Source: Tretioscincus oriximinensis (lineage: Eukaryota; Chordata; Lepidosauria; Squamata; Gymnophthalmidae). Taken from it: a stretch of DNA of 64,000 bases. The stretch is from assembly GCA_022410635.1 (NCBI GenBank), contig JAJVDF010000134.1:1760502-1824501 (forward strand), written 5' to 3'. Position 1 is the stretch's first letter. Each line of letters begins with the position of its first letter. Position numbers and translations under genes: made by a program. The notes under the pieces were generated by a model, which did no database searches, was not told the DNA's origin, and saw nothing but the letters and a program-made list of their open reading frames with translations. Shown here one piece after another: positions 11,418-24,245 of the stretch.

Positions 11418-12323
11418 ACCTAGGCTGTGTGCACAGGACGAAAGAAAAAATGCTATATTCTGGAATATTACAATGGCGTTCCTGTGCACACGTATACTTA
11501 ACTCGTGATACACAGCCGGCTCCACACCGTTGCTTCGGCTGTGCCATCTTTTCAGCCAGCCCTTCACCTGCGTTTGACACCTGCATTCGGGGGTTGCTGC
11601 CTGGATATCAGCTCTCTGAAGCAACGATCAGAACATTGTTGTTGTCAAATGGTTCAGCTGAGACAAGGAGGAGGAGGTGGGGAGGTTGACAGGACATCTG
11701 TCAATGCTGCTCATCATCTTGCCGAGCCGATCTCCAGGCAGCAGCCCCCGAAAGCAGACGGAGGGCTGGCTGGAAGTAGGGCACAGCTGAAGCAACACGG
11801 TGGAGCCAGCTGTATGTCATGAGAAGCCTTTTCCTAANCCCAGGCAGCCCTCCACCTGCTTTCAGGGGCTGCTGTCTGGAGATCAGCTCAGCAAAGGGAT
11901 GAGCAGCATTGACAGAGGACCTGTCAACCTCCCCACCTGCTCCTCCTCGCCTTTTGACAGCGTTGACATCCTACTCATCGCAGACCTGGTCTCCATGCAG
12001 CAGCCCTCGAAAGCAGGTGGAGGACACCCTGGGCTTAGGAAAAGGTGTGCAGATTCCTCCGCCAAAGCAAGGAGGTGGCGCTTCCTCCTGTCATCTCTCC
12101 CCTCCTGTCTCTTGCACTAATAATTTGCACAGAGAAGAGGACGGGTTGGTTACGAGATGACAGAGGTTGGCTGCAAGATGTCGGAGGTTCTCTGCAATAA
12201 TGCCTGATTATTCCAGCAATTTATTGTGGGATGACTGCTGAAAGACACTTAACATGTGTGCCAGAACCTTCCTCATGTCGCACCAATTGAAGAATAAAAT
12301 AGCTGTGTGCACGCAGCCTTAAT
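11418..12323 (+). mobile_element. Foldback-type non-autonomous DNA element, copy 1
   Basis: The ends read aggctgtgtgcac (about 11421) and gtgcacgcagcct (about 12319), which are inverted relative to each other. Inside lie at least two long imperfect palindromes. In one, ctccacaccgttgcttcggc near 11521 pairs with gctgaagcaacacggtggag near 11790. In the other, cacctgctttcaggggctgc near 11857 pairs with gcagccctcgaaagcaggtg near 12001. The interior is GC-rich, unlike its surroundings. The many overlapping open frames are a product of that composition. No transposase is encoded. Class not certain; hAT-like is a guess. Confidence 0.65.
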
Positions 12324-13105
12324 GAATCACCAATTGCTTCTGAACATTCTCAAACATGCTACAAAAAGGGCAGCTGTGATGTATCCACTGCAGTGGCCCA
12401 TAAATTGTTCAGATCTGATTGGTCAAAGAAATGATGTCATAGGGGAAAGCAGTGTCACAGTAGTAAATGAACCAAGATAAGGAACATGACATGAGAAAGA
12501 TATTTGAATTTGGAACAAAACATGCCAGTCACTAGAATGAAGATAGAGTATTTTTCCATTTTTTCTCCCCTACTCCCTCACAGACCTGGTTACGGCTCCT
12601 AGTTTTCTCATGCTATCAGTCATGATAGCATCTTCTCCTATCCATGAAGTCTCTGTTCATGCAAAGATTCTTTCATATCCTATTTATAAGAAGCTGAGTG
12701 AAATATATGGCATAATTTTCTGGTGGGTAAAATAGTAATTTGAGAAAGAAAGTCATGAGCTAACCCAACAGCAACTGATGGAGAAAATTATTTATCACTT
12801 CTTTCCTGTGTGTCTGATTTCCTGAGCAGCTGGAAATATTAGTTTGGCTCTAGAGGTTCTTCAACCACTGACAGCTTAGTGTCTTTTTCTGCATAATGAA
12901 TGTTTCTTGTGCTGTATGATCACCTTAGGAAGGAAAGTCAAACTAAGAATGTGTCATGATTTACTACCTTATAGTTACAGTATGTCACTTTTCAGAAAAC
13001 AATCATATTAATTTGGATAGATTAAGTAGTCTTAAGGCATTATAAGTGAATAGAATAAAGAAATTATTCATCAACTTTGATTGCTTGAATAGTCAGTTCT
13101 AATTC
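12324..13105. other. Unassigned sequence between the two foldback copies
   Basis: It contains a small hairpin, tgctatcagtcatgatagca, at 12611-12630. I see nothing else of note. Confidence 0.35.
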
Positions 13106-13106
13106 A

Positions 13107-14030
13107 GGGTGCGTGCACACAGCTATTTTCTTCCTCAGTTGGATGAGATGAGGAAGGTTCTGGCACATGCGTTAAGCATCTTTCAGCAGTCGTCCCACAA
13201 TAAATTCCATTTATCCCAGAATAAACTGTTGCTGGTATAATCAGGCATCATTGCTGAGAACCTCCGACATCTTGCAGCCAACCTCCGTCATCTCATAACC
13301 AACCCCCATCCTCTCCTGTGTGTACATTAGGTGCAAGAGTCAATGTATTCAGGAGGGGAGAGATGACAGGCAAGTGCCACCTCCTTGCTTCGGTGGGGGA
13401 ATCTGCTCGCTTTTTCCTAAGCCCAGCCATCCCTCCACCTGCTTTCAGGGGCTGCTGCCTGGAGATCAGATCAGTGGAGCGATGAGGAGGAAGTCGTTGC
13501 TGCCAATGGTTTGGCTGAGGTGAAAAGGGAGGTTGACAGGACATCTCAATGCTGCTTGTCTCTTCACCAAGCCGATCTCCAGGCAACAGCCCCCGAAAGA
13601 AGGCAGATGGCTGGCTGAGCTTAGGAAAAGGCTTCTTGTGACATGCAGAAGGCTCCACTGCATTGCTTCGGCTGTGCCCTTCTTCCATCCAGCCCTCTGC
13701 CTGCTTTCGGGGGCTGCTGCCTGGAGATCAGGTGGTGAAGAGATGAGCAGCATTGAGATGTCCTGTCAACCTCCCCACCTTTTCCTCCTCGCCTCAGCCG
13801 AACCGTTTGACAACAACAATGTCCTGCTCATTGCTTCACCAAGCTGGTCTCCAGGCAGCATCCCCCAAAAGCAGGTGGAGGACTGGCTGGAAAGAGGGCA
13901 CAGCCAAAGCCATGGGGTGGAGCTGGCTGTGTATCACGAGAATAAAGTATACAGTGTGCACAGACACACCATTGCTATATCCTGGAATATACCTTTATAG
14001 TGTTTTTAGCTCATCATGTGCATGCAGCCA
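13107..14030 (-). mobile_element. Foldback-type non-autonomous DNA element, copy 2 (inverted)
   Basis: This is the same family as 11418-12323 in the opposite orientation: gtgcgtgcacacagctatt at its left matches the complement of the other copy's right end, and aggaaggttctggcacatg matches the complement of the block near 12260. It again holds two long imperfect palindromes built from cctgctttcaggggctgctg and its complement, with ggttgacaggacatct in the loop region. Together the two copies form a widely spaced inverted pair. Confidence 0.65.
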
Positions 14031-14304
14031 TAGATCTGAGATTTATTGGTGTCCCATTACTTTTATTATGAGCCATTTCTGGTAACTTGCTGCATAATAA
14101 CACTTTCTAAATTACTTGAAGAAAAGTTGAACACTTTAAACCTTTTCGTTAACCCTAAACTAAATCATTGTAGTTCTTCTGGACCCGTGTCAGATGTATA
14201 ATGATATATAATGGGGCCACATATTCCCATGCCATACATTATTCAAACTGTTCTACCTTGTCAGGTTCCAGGAATTTCCAGGTAAAACAGATCCATCCAC
14301 AGAA

Positions 14305-17215
14305 GCAATGTGGATAACATTATCAGGTCAGAAAACAAGTCTAATATTGGGAGTATTGTATCGGCCTCCTAACCAAACACCTGAAAGCGATACTCATTTG
14401 GAACATGAGATCATTGAAATTTCAAAAAAGGGAAGGGTAGTAATAATGGGAGACTTCAACTATCCACACATTGATCGGGCAAATTCTTTTTCAACTCATT
14501 AAAAAGAAATAAAATTCTTAGACATGATAACTGATTGCTTTCTAGAACAGGTGGTTTAAAACCAACAAGGGGCAAGGGAATCCTGGATTTAGTCCTAAGT
14601 AATGAACCGGACCTGATACAAGATGTAACTGTAACTGATCCCATAGGAAACAGTGACCACTTTCAACTTGAATGTGGATAGAAAATTGTCAAGCAGTTCT
14701 AATACAGAAACCTTCCAATTTCACACAGGAAATTTTCCCAAATTGAGGAAAATGGTAAAAAGAAAATTAGAAGGAAAAGTGAAAAAAAGTCCAGTCCCTT
14801 CAAAAAGCGTGGAAATTGTTTGCAAATACAATATTGGAAGCTCAAGTTAAATGCATTCCCAAGAGAAGAAAGGGTTCCGCCAGGCCAAGAAGACACCCAT
14901 ATGGCTTACCTCTGCAGTAAGAGAAGTCATTAGAATGAAGAGAAACTCATTTAAAAAGTGGAAGGCTTATCCTAATGAGGAGAACAGATGGGAGCACAAA
15001 CTGTGGCAAACCAAATGCAAGGTAGTCAGGGATGCAAAGAAAAACTTTGAGGAGCGCATTGCAAAGAATATTAAAAGAAATAATAAGGACCACAAGATAG
15101 CAATGGACAAAAGGGCATAATCAAGGAGGACGTGGCGATTGCAGAGAGGTTAAATGAATTTTTTGCTTCAGTTTTCACTGAAGAAGACAGAGGTTATTAA
15201 CCCGCAACAGATTTAGTCTTCTCAGGAGGAACCCCAGAGGAATTAAACTGGATAAAGATTACAAGGGAGGAGGTCTTTGCTACCCTTAATAAGCTGAACA
15301 TTAATAAATCCGCAGAGGCAAAGAGCATTCACCCAGGAATTCTTAAAGAACTCAAATGTGAAATTGCTGAACTTCTAACCAAAATATTTAATCTTTCCTT
15401 AAGATCAGGCATAGTACCAGTAGGTTGAAGGATAGCTAACGTAACACCAATCTTCAAAAAAGGATCCCGGGTTGATCACAGAAATTATAGACCCATCAGT
15501 TTAGGATCAGTTCCAGGTAAAGTGTTGGAAACCATAATTAAGGACAAAATTACTAAACACATGGAGAAGCATGCATTGCTGAATGAAACTCAGCATGGTT
15601 TCTGCAAAGGTAAATCATGCCTTACTAACTTGCTAGAATTCTTTGAGAATGTTAACAAACATGTAGATAAAGGGGATCCAGTTGATATTGTCTATCTATA
15701 TTTTCAGAAGGCTTTTGATAAAGTCCCTCATCAAAAGCTCCTAAAAAAGCTCCACACTCATGGTATAAGAGGACAGACTTTGTCCTGGATTGGAAACTGG
15801 CTAAAAGATAGAAAACAGAGAGTAGTAATAAATGGACAGTTCTCTGACTGGAAAGAGATAAGTAGTGTGGCACCCTACGGGTCTGTACTGGGACCTTTGC
15901 TTTTCAATATACAGGGTGCTTCAAAAAAATGTATACACACTTTGAGCTTCAATAGAAAATTTATTTACTGTTCTAGAAAGTTAAATTTCAGGATTTCCCA
16001 ATTTGAACAGTATTAACATTTGTTATTTACGTTTTATTTACATTGGACTTTAAGCTTTCTAATTTCCTGAAATTTAACTTTGTAGAACAGTAAATAAATT
16101 TTCTATGGAAGTTCAAAGTGCGTATACATTTTTGAAGCACCCTGTATTTATAAATGATCTGGAGGGCGAGGTAAATAGTGAAGTAGGAGAGGTTTGCTGA
16201 CAACACTAATCTGTTCAGGGTAGTGAAAACTGAAAATGATTGTAAGGCACTCCAGATTGATCTATTGAAATTGGGTGAGTGGGCATCAAAGTGGTAAATG
16301 CACTTGAATTTAAGCAAGTGCAAAGTCATGCACATTGGGGCAAAGAACCCCAACTACTCCCACCACCTGATGGGAACCAAGCTTTCTGTAACCAAGCAAG
16401 AAAAGGATCTTGAGGTGTTGGTGGACGATTCGATGAAGATGTCAACCCACTGTGCAGCAGCAGCAAAAAAGGCAAATTCCATGTTGGGGATAATTAGGAA
16501 AGGAATAAAAAACAAGTCAGCAAATGTTGTTTTGCCTCTTTATAAATCTGTGGTGAGGCCACATTTGGAACACTGTTCAATTCTGGTCACCACATCTCAA
16601 GAGGGATACTGTGAAACTAGAGAAGTTGCAGAAAAGGGCAACAAAAATGATCAAGGGTCTGGAGCACCTCCCTTATGAAGTCAGGCTGCAACATCTGGGC
16701 GTCTTCAGCTTCGAAAGGCAACGTTGAGAGGTGATCTAACTGAAGTGTACAAAATCATGCATGGGATGGACATGATGAATAGAGAAAAAATGTTTTCTTT
16801 ATCACACAACACTAGGACCAGAGGGTACTCCTTAAAACTGATGGGTGGAAAAGTGAGAACAGACAAAGGAAAGTATTTTTTCACCCAGGGGGTCATCGGC
16901 CTGTGGAATTTACTTCCTGAAGAAGTGGTGGCAGCTAGCAGCTTGGATAGTTTCAAGACAGGACTAGACAGGTTTATGGACACCATGGATATAAATGGGT
17001 ACTAGAATGGATATCTGGATGTTGCCTCCGGGATGGAGCAACAGGTAGTGCTCCTGAAATGCCAATTGCAGGGAGTCATGAACAGGTGCATATTTTGCTT
17101 TCCTATGTTCAGATTGCCCAGGTGCATCTGATGGGCCTCTGTGTGAGACAGAATGCTGGACTAGATGGGTTCTGGCCTGATCCAGTATGGCTCTTCTTAT
17201 GTTCTAGGTATAAAA
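14305..17215 (+). pseudogene. CR1/L2-group LINE ORF2 remnant with 3' end
   Basis: Seen in order: endonuclease end (LILGVLYRPPNQ and VVIMGDFNYPHID, 14330-14480); the SDHF-like endonuclease end near 14650; reverse transcriptase blocks RIANVTPIFKKGS, NYRPISLGS, HGFCKGKSCLTNLLEF, YFQKAFDKVPHQKLL and GSVLGPLLFNI (15430-15910); a mariner-type insertion; FINDLE and a FADNTN motif (near 16195; the usual second aspartate is N); then KCKVMHIG and SVVRPHLEHCS, and the C-terminal SHNTRTRGYSLKL and GLWNLLPEEVV. The 3' end (gctggactagatgggttctg, cttcttatgttc) recurs elsewhere in the window. Frameshifts and stops are many. Such proteins nick target DNA and prime reverse transcription; this copy cannot. Confidence 0.85.
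15910..16146. mobile_element. Mariner-type MITE inserted in the LINE reverse transcriptase
   Basis: A 233-base element (15912-16144) begins cagggtgcttcaaaaaaatg and ends catttttgaagcaccctg. It is flanked by TA at 15910-15911 and 16145-16146, the target of Tc1/mariner elements. The inverted repeats run for about 80 bases from each end. Without the insert and one TA, the LINE frame reads through directly from LFNI to FINDLE, so the element landed in an older LINE copy. Confidence 0.9.
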
Positions 17216-17737
17216 TTTGCATTAAGAATTTATTGAAGACTAACCACGCTAGTGGAAATCCAACAGACTTTTGAACTCCTAAATCAACTTCATTGTCACC
17301 ATTCTTTCAGCTCCTGGCTATTCAGAAGATCCATGATGGGCCAGAGTGTTAGTTTGTTTAATTCAAACAAATGCTAATGAGTTGATGCATTTGAATTGTG
17401 ATGCTGGAGAAATCTTTGTGGATTCCATAGGCCAAAAGAAGATTTAATTGGTTTAATATAAAAGGAAATCAACTCTGATTGCTAATTGGAAGTAAGCTGG
17501 AACTCATATACTTTGGTCTCATAATGAGAAGGCAGAACTCATTTTCTCTGATGTTGAGGAAACTTGAAAGTAAAAGGAGAAAGGGATGGCTGAAGATAAA
17601 ATGATTACATAATGTCATGGAAGCAACTGGCATTAATTTGGGCAGTCTTGGGAAGGCAGTAGACAGAAGAACCTACATGTTTAAGACTGCATCCACAAAC
17701 TTGAGAAAAAGCAGCTTAAAAACTGTTGGAGGTAATA

Positions 17738-18235
17738 GTGGGTACATCCTCACCTGTACATTTCCTCTGCTTTGCAAATGCTTAAAAAACAAACATGTTG
17801 GCTGTCTGTCCCCATTTTATTTGCCATTCAGCTGCTGCCTCAATTAAGGAGCTCCAGAAGGCAATGCTGCGCTTTTCTAACAACAATCCTCAGAATTCCT
17901 ACTATTCTCAGGCAGTCCCTGCACTCCAAGAGCGATTTACATAAAAGCAGCCCCAGAGAGATTCTTCTTTGGGACTTTAAAATGGAAGCCCTGCCCACAT
18001 GGAGCCTTATTCTAGGTAACATCTCAAAGGCTTGTGGAAATCAAAAGAATTGAGAAGGCTGTTTAGTACACTTTAAAGACCCTTATAGTGCATGGAAGCT
18101 GGACAAGAATGGATCCATGGGTCAGACGGAAGGTAAACTTGCCTACAAACACAGGAAATAGAATGTGCGGATTAGGCCAGTATGTGGATATTGGTGTTCC
18201 CAGATAATCTGTAATTCACATTAAAAGCCCTTTGG
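17738..18235 (+). repeat. Dispersed repeat R1-like, copy 2
   Basis: The block ttgggactttaaaatggaag (about 17970) and gggtcagacggaaggtaaac (about 18119) match tttggactttacaaaatgga (38254) and gggcaaacagaaggtaaaat (38341) in the same order and spacing. The remainder is diverged. Confidence 0.42.
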
Positions 18236-18239
18236 AAAG

Positions 18240-21200
18240 GCATTCTATGGCCTTCAATGTGGATTTGTGTTGTAATGCATGAACTACTTCTTTTACAACC
18301 AGCCTGAATGAAGCCTGAAAAATGACAACATTTCAAACGGAGTTCAATTTGACTAACAACAAAAATAAAATACAATTGTACAATTATTCTTGATGTAAGT
18401 TATTACATTTTCTATTAACCTTGTGTACACGAACTCACTTCATTCTAAGCTTCAAGTACTGTAATTGAACTTTCTAAAAGAATGTCCTTAGTGTTCATGT
18501 GTAACCTGTGGTCTCTTATGCACCCATTTGAAATGTTTTCAGGGTCAAAAGGCTTTCAAATAGGCATGAAGTAATCACAAATCTTGTAAATGAAAACCTC
18601 ATCAAGCCATTTTGAATTTAAGGCTGATCAATATTTTCCTTCCTTGGTCTATGTAGAGCCGATATAGGAAGAAGGGGTGAGTTTAAAAGTGACACCTCAC
18701 CTATTGATTGGCTCTGCAAATGTCATGTATTACAAGGTACGAGGGTAAAGTTTACAGCAGCAGGAGATCACATTTGCCTTTTAGATTTTTAACAACCATT
18801 TTAGCATTTTTATATTAAAGTAATGGAGTGATCTATTGATATAATGTATTTCAGCAGTTCATGAGCTGCTGATACATTTTATTTAAGCAGCACTTTAGTA
18901 CTGCCACAGAGGAAAGAAATAATAACATAGCCAGCATGACTGTGCCTATATTGTCAGTGAATAATGCAGAAGGGAAGGGAAGATGCTTAAATGGACACAG
19001 CCATTATTGGCAAACTTGTCCCAATTTGGATCAAGAAACTATGCAAAATTGGAATAATGGTGACCACCAGCAGCAGCTGGTCCACGAATAAAATTGAAGA
19101 AGAACTTCTAGTGTGAGCTATGGAATTCCAAACTGATTTAAAGAAGGCTTCAAAACTGTCTAACAGCAGATGTTGACCAACTCTTGCATGTCTAAAGGCA
19201 GAAACATTAATCTGACCACTCCTCTGTTACCGATCCACTGTTCTGGCTATGTGCATTGTAGATTGTAACTTATTTTATTTTATTTTTAAATGTCCTATTT
19301 TAACTTGCGTGAATTCAACTAAGGGAAAAATAATGTTCAATTTTTAGTGTAAAATACATGCAATAAAATTGACCATTATTGGTTAGGCAGTCAGAAACAT
19401 AGGAGGTAATGAAATTTTGGACACAAGCTAAAAGGGGATTTATGCATCTAGGAATATGAAATTGTGCAGAAATTCAATGACAATCATGCCAAACACATCT
19501 AAGAGTAATTTATTAGGCTAGAGGTTTGTTGGAAAGAATTCCCTGCAACTGATCTCCCACAATATTTTTTTCTGACTCTGATGTGTGTTTCACAAAACAA
19601 AAGCAAAATGTCACAGTCTTAAGGTGCTTCCAGACATAGAGTAATTATTCCATTATAACATATTATTGTGGAGTAACTGTCAAGGATGCCATTTCCATAC
19701 CATTCCTGACATGGATATATATAGTTATGTTTATAGTTTTGTGTATTGCCATTATCTTGTGCTCTGTGTAAATATGTCAATATGCTGTGGCTCTACTATG
19801 AAAAGTAAAGGGTTAGGCCTGGTGGTACCACCTAATTATGCAGAGCGAAAAGGCCTGGCTATAGAAGAGGGAAACCTGGCTAGAGTAACTGCTCTGGTCA
19901 AGAATAAGTTACTGATGTACTTTGAGCTGAATAAGAAAGTCACTTTCATGATATTACATAACATTGACATGGTTTATTGAGAGCATCAGTTTCAGCTTCA
20001 CAGTACTCTTAATGCAGAAATAGTGCTGGATGTCTATACGGAAATTGTCTAGAAGTTCTGAATTCTAATATTCAAGATTTCTAATGAGGCTTCAAATCTT
20101 AAACAATATCTTCCTTTTATGCCAACATATTCCATTGCTCAACCATACTGAGACCTTGACAATGAATTCTACCAGTATACTAAGTGAGCTGTTGAGGGAC
20201 CTTAAGTATTGATGGAACTTAATGTGGCACCCAAATACTTCTGGCTACAAAGGCTGCAAATTTCATTTCTGGTCTTTGAAGGTTTCACTCTCATTGAAGG
20301 TTAGATACAGTCTTGGATATCAGGACTTGGGCCTAAGATGGAAAGAGTTTCCAAGAGTGGTAAGTCTTATCCTGACAACCTTTCCTATAATAGAATTAGT
20401 GAAACATCTTGAGCCAGGGAACCCCACTATGTTTAGTATGTTTAGTGTGAAGAAAAACTAATTCGGTATAGAGATTTGCCTCCTGATGACATGAGACAAT
20501 CTTATTATTACTTCTTGGCATGATCCACAAGCTGCAAACAGCATACTTTAACTTACTTCCGCACCTCACAAACAGCTTACATGACTGAGCCTTTACAAAC
20601 TACTGGATGCCAATCTAGCATCCAGGCTCTTTCTTTTCTTTGTTATGCTTGGCTGGCTCTTGAAAGTCTCAGCAAGTCAGTCAAGTATTTCATTTGCCAG
20701 CCATGTAGGTGAGGTGTGCTATTAAGGGAAATCTAGTGTAACCCATGTAGGATTACACTTTTTGCTTGTTGCAAGTGCCACTACATTGGGAAATACTTGG
20801 GTATGTCTGGTATTCTNATGTAATATCAAAAAGAAGTGTGCTTTTTTACCTTCCATCTGAAGGTATTGAAGGAATAGGAGAAAAGATTGTCATAGATATG
20901 ATTCTGGACATGCTTTTAATTCATAGTTGGTCCTGAAGGACTGGACTAAACCAGGAAAAAAACGGTGGAATTGTGCCACTGGTCTTTTCTCAGTCTATAA
21001 TGGATGAGTGTGGGCCATGAGGACCTTACGAGAACATCTTGTAGCACAACCATAGCAAGATTAGTGCCTCATGAGAGTCCAGCCATGGTCTGTGTAGGAT
21101 TATGGTAAAAAAAAACACCTGGAACTAGAGTCTTGCATAGATGTGGAAATGGGTGTGGAAAATGGATCATTCATCAGGAGCTTGCACCATTGGGGTCACG

Positions 21201-23690
21201 TTTCCATGTCCATCAAAACTGCAAAACTCTTGTCCCAGTTTTCTGTGGTAAACCTAAATTTCCATTTATCTGCTTTGTCCTTTACCCTACCCATTTCAAC
21301 GGGCAACTTTTTAATTATTGGAATCATGGATGCACTTGATATGCTGAATCAGTATTTGCTTCTAAGTGTGTTGGGCTTTAAGAATACAAATACTGATTGT
21401 AAGAGATGATTACCAAGCATACACATTATAGGTCATGGGAACACCAAAAGAGAGAAATACAGTCTGCCAGCATACTGCACTGTACATTTGCTTTAGTGAA
21501 TGAGTAAGAAATGTGTTTATAAATGCTCAGTCTTAAAGATTAGCCTTTGCTGCTAGTCAACATATGCAGATAAAGTAATTCTTTATCTGCATTTTGTTGA
21601 CTTCTTCAGTTAGCATATTAATATAAACTAAGCAAGCTATAATATTTGCTGTTTCAGAAACCTCATACTTAAAACCATAAGCCGAATATATGTATTGTGG
21701 TTCTGGGCTCAGTTAATTTCTTCCCACATTTAACAATTGTTCCATTACTATCTAGTACATTATCATGATTCCAACCCCACTCCCTTGCATGTGTATTGAA
21801 CAAAATAGCTCTATAGTTTGCCACCTGGTATTTAGGTATTCCCTGCCAGTTGCTCCAATCTTTATGACCTTTGGNGAAACCAGAGTTTGCCAAAAAATCA
21901 CATTGTCATCCAGATCTTGTCCAGCAGAGCTGGTTGAACAGATGGAGTGCTAGTTGAAGGGAAAAGAGGCAGCTGGTACCAGGGTGCCATAAGCTGCCAA
22001 GAAGAGCTACAAAACCAACAGTCATAAGTGTTTCTCCAAACCAGATTTCCTTGCCTTAGGTTTTATCAATAGTTCTGTTTGCAACTGCTATTAAACAGCT
22101 GCTTGTTTTGCACTTTCTACCTAGTTTTATTCATGATTTAATACCTTGTACATTTTCCCCCTGAAAGTGCACTATTGGTTTTAGATAGGTCAGCTTTTAT
22201 GACATTGAACCATAAACTTTGGCTTCACATTTCTAGCATGTCCTTCTGAGCCAAATTTATTTTTTAACTTAAGGTGAATGTGAAATATCTATGCCATGCT
22301 CTCCTTAACCATCTGTCCACTCTCTACCCCTGGGAAGTAGGGAGAAAGAATGTCATTTGCAAAACATACTTTAAAAAATATTCTGGGGCTGATTAGATAT
22401 GACCTGTCAGAGTACTTTAGTCCATTTGGGGCAGAGAATAGGGACTATTTTATTCATTTTTCTCCAGAAGTTATGATAGAAAAGTGGAAGGAAAGACTTA
22501 CCAATGCAGTTTAATGACTCAGATAATGTTTGCATACCCCTTTGTGACACTGCAAACGTGTTATGAGTGTGCAGGGATTGTGCTGCCATTTAAAAACTCT
22601 AGTGCACCGTTTCAAAATCCTTTGCTATCTTCATATTTCCCATTTAATTTCTTTTCTGCTTCAACTTCTTTCATGATAAACCAGTTTCTGCTTCTCACTG
22701 GATGGGGAATGAAAAGAGCAGAAGTGTCACTTTCAAAAGTCTATTAGTTTAGCATCTATTGGTTGTAATATCAGTATGCTAACCAACCTGACTTTAATAG
22801 CCAGACACTACATTTAATCGGAACAGATATTGTTTTCTCGTCTGACAGTCTCCATATAGAATTTTCCCCACATTTTCACGCAGAAAAGGAATTGTACTGA
22901 ATTCACATTTTGTGAGCACTGAGGCTGTTTAAGCTTAATAAATTTGTTTTAAATATTCATTATGAATTGAAATGTTTATCATAGTGGGGGGTAGAGGGAC
23001 AGTTTCTATTTTCCTCTTATCCAATGTTGGAAAGTGTGCCTGCATAAAGTCATTACAACTCTGAATGCTTTCAGGCTGGGTTGGAAGAAAAGACAGCATT
23101 TCCCACAGAGTTAACTTGGTCTTGAATTGTAAATCTCCCAGACCATGGGTACTATGTCAGCCTGGCATCATGGTGGCAGGATTGTTTTGCCTGCCATGGG
23201 TGGAAGTAGGCTGTTACATGACGACTGATGCCTGGAGATACCTGGTTCTTAATTGGCCAGCCACACCACATGTGGGAGTTACATCAATTTGGGTCTTGTT
23301 TAGTCTGTCTTGAATCCTTAGAGTTCAGTTATCCTACTTCGATAACCCAGGGGGGTGGGATTAGTAGTTGCTCAAGGCAGAAAAGCTATAACAGGAAGGG
23401 CAGTAGGGCAGTGGGCCCAAGACTGCCTCTAGCCCACAGTTATTAAATGGGGCAATGAAAGTCATTGATACTTCCCTTTCACTTGTGATAGCCCATTCAC
23501 CTGCTTTACTTTCCACACACAGTCACCCCCTATCATTGCTGTAGGTTTCCCCAGGTTTTGTTTCCTTCTTGTCCAGTACTGCCCTTGGATCATGGCAAGA
23601 TGACTGTGAAAAGAAGCTGAGAATGATATTCAGATATTAGCAGCTGTTAATTGTTCACTGGTAGGAATCATCACATCAAACTGGTTCAAC
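18240..23690. other. Long unassigned stretch
   Basis: No exon or RNA gene is recognised. The part 18590-18930 is AT-rich, low in repeats and could be a conserved non-coding element, but this cannot be judged from one sequence. At 19622, aggtgcttccagacataga resembles the starts of other short repeats (36686, 25751). A minus-strand open frame at 21669-21893 has a weak look of a LINE 3' coding region, but I cannot support it. Open frames at 19666-19980, 20222-20461 and 22484-22747 carry no known motif. Confidence 0.35.
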
Positions 23691-23699
23691 TCTGGGTCC

Positions 23700-23940
23700 C
23701 AGTGCAGTCATGTGCCTGGGAGCCACAGCTTCTGTGTGCTGACAACATCGCTCAGTTTTCCTTTTATCTTCAGAAATCCGTTTAAACTCCAAGCCATCAC
23801 CCTTAGACAGACAGAAATCCACAAGGATTTTGTCCTCCATTTCCAAGAGGTTTGCTTTGAAAATCACTTTATTGTTTCTTCTGTCTGTGGTCGATATGAG
23901 TAACAGTGAAATACAAGAATCTACTTCATCTTCTTCCATT
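23700..23940 (-). pseudogene. CHEK1: CHEK1 (checkpoint kinase 1) C-terminal pseudogene fragment
   Basis: Read on the minus strand from 23897, the text [20 protein letters not shown], then EDKILVDF, then [11 protein letters not shown] matches the end of vertebrate CHK1 (KA1 domain, about the last 60 residues). Near 23776 two bases are missing and the frame shifts. In the new frame [19 protein letters not shown] leads to a stop at 23710-23708, where CHK1 itself ends. Upstream similarity fades by about 23940 after a small insertion. The kinase domain is absent. It is a dead copy; a 5'-truncated retrocopy is likelier than an exon duplication, but no poly(A) tract or target duplication is clear. 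Confidence 0.82.
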
Positions 23941-24245
23941 CTGTTTACAACTGCTCCCCACCCTTTCAATGTAGGTTTCCTTGGGTTCCATTTCCTATTC
24001 TCTTTTAATGCCCTTCCCCAATACAGCAACATGAAGATGGATGCATCTTTTGTGCTGTGCTCATATCTCACCCTCCTCTCCCAATATCTTCCTCACTTTG
24101 ATTGAGATGCGGCAGGAGAGAGAAGCAGAAAACAAAACCCAGGGCCACCTTCTGGGCAAGGACCAAGACCAGTTGGCTATCCTTCTCCAGCAAGACAGTT
24201 GCATCGTGATTTCTTGTTAGCCCAGGCCTTCTGAGCTATCCAACT

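Noticed and set aside
11429..12160. Several overlapping open frames on both strands of 80-106 residues
   Set aside because: They lie in the GC-rich palindromes of a foldback element, have no protein motif and arise from composition.
13293..14085. Open frames of 95-155 residues in several frames
   Set aside because: Same foldback family in inverted orientation; the frames mirror each other through the palindromes.
19666..19980. A 104-residue plus-strand open frame
   Set aside because: No motif or family recognised, cysteine-rich only in its front part; treated as chance.
23676..24071. A continuous 131-residue minus-strand frame as an intact protein
   Set aside because: Only the middle is CHEK1-like; the front belongs to flanking repeat sequence and the end is frameshifted against the CHK1 terminus.
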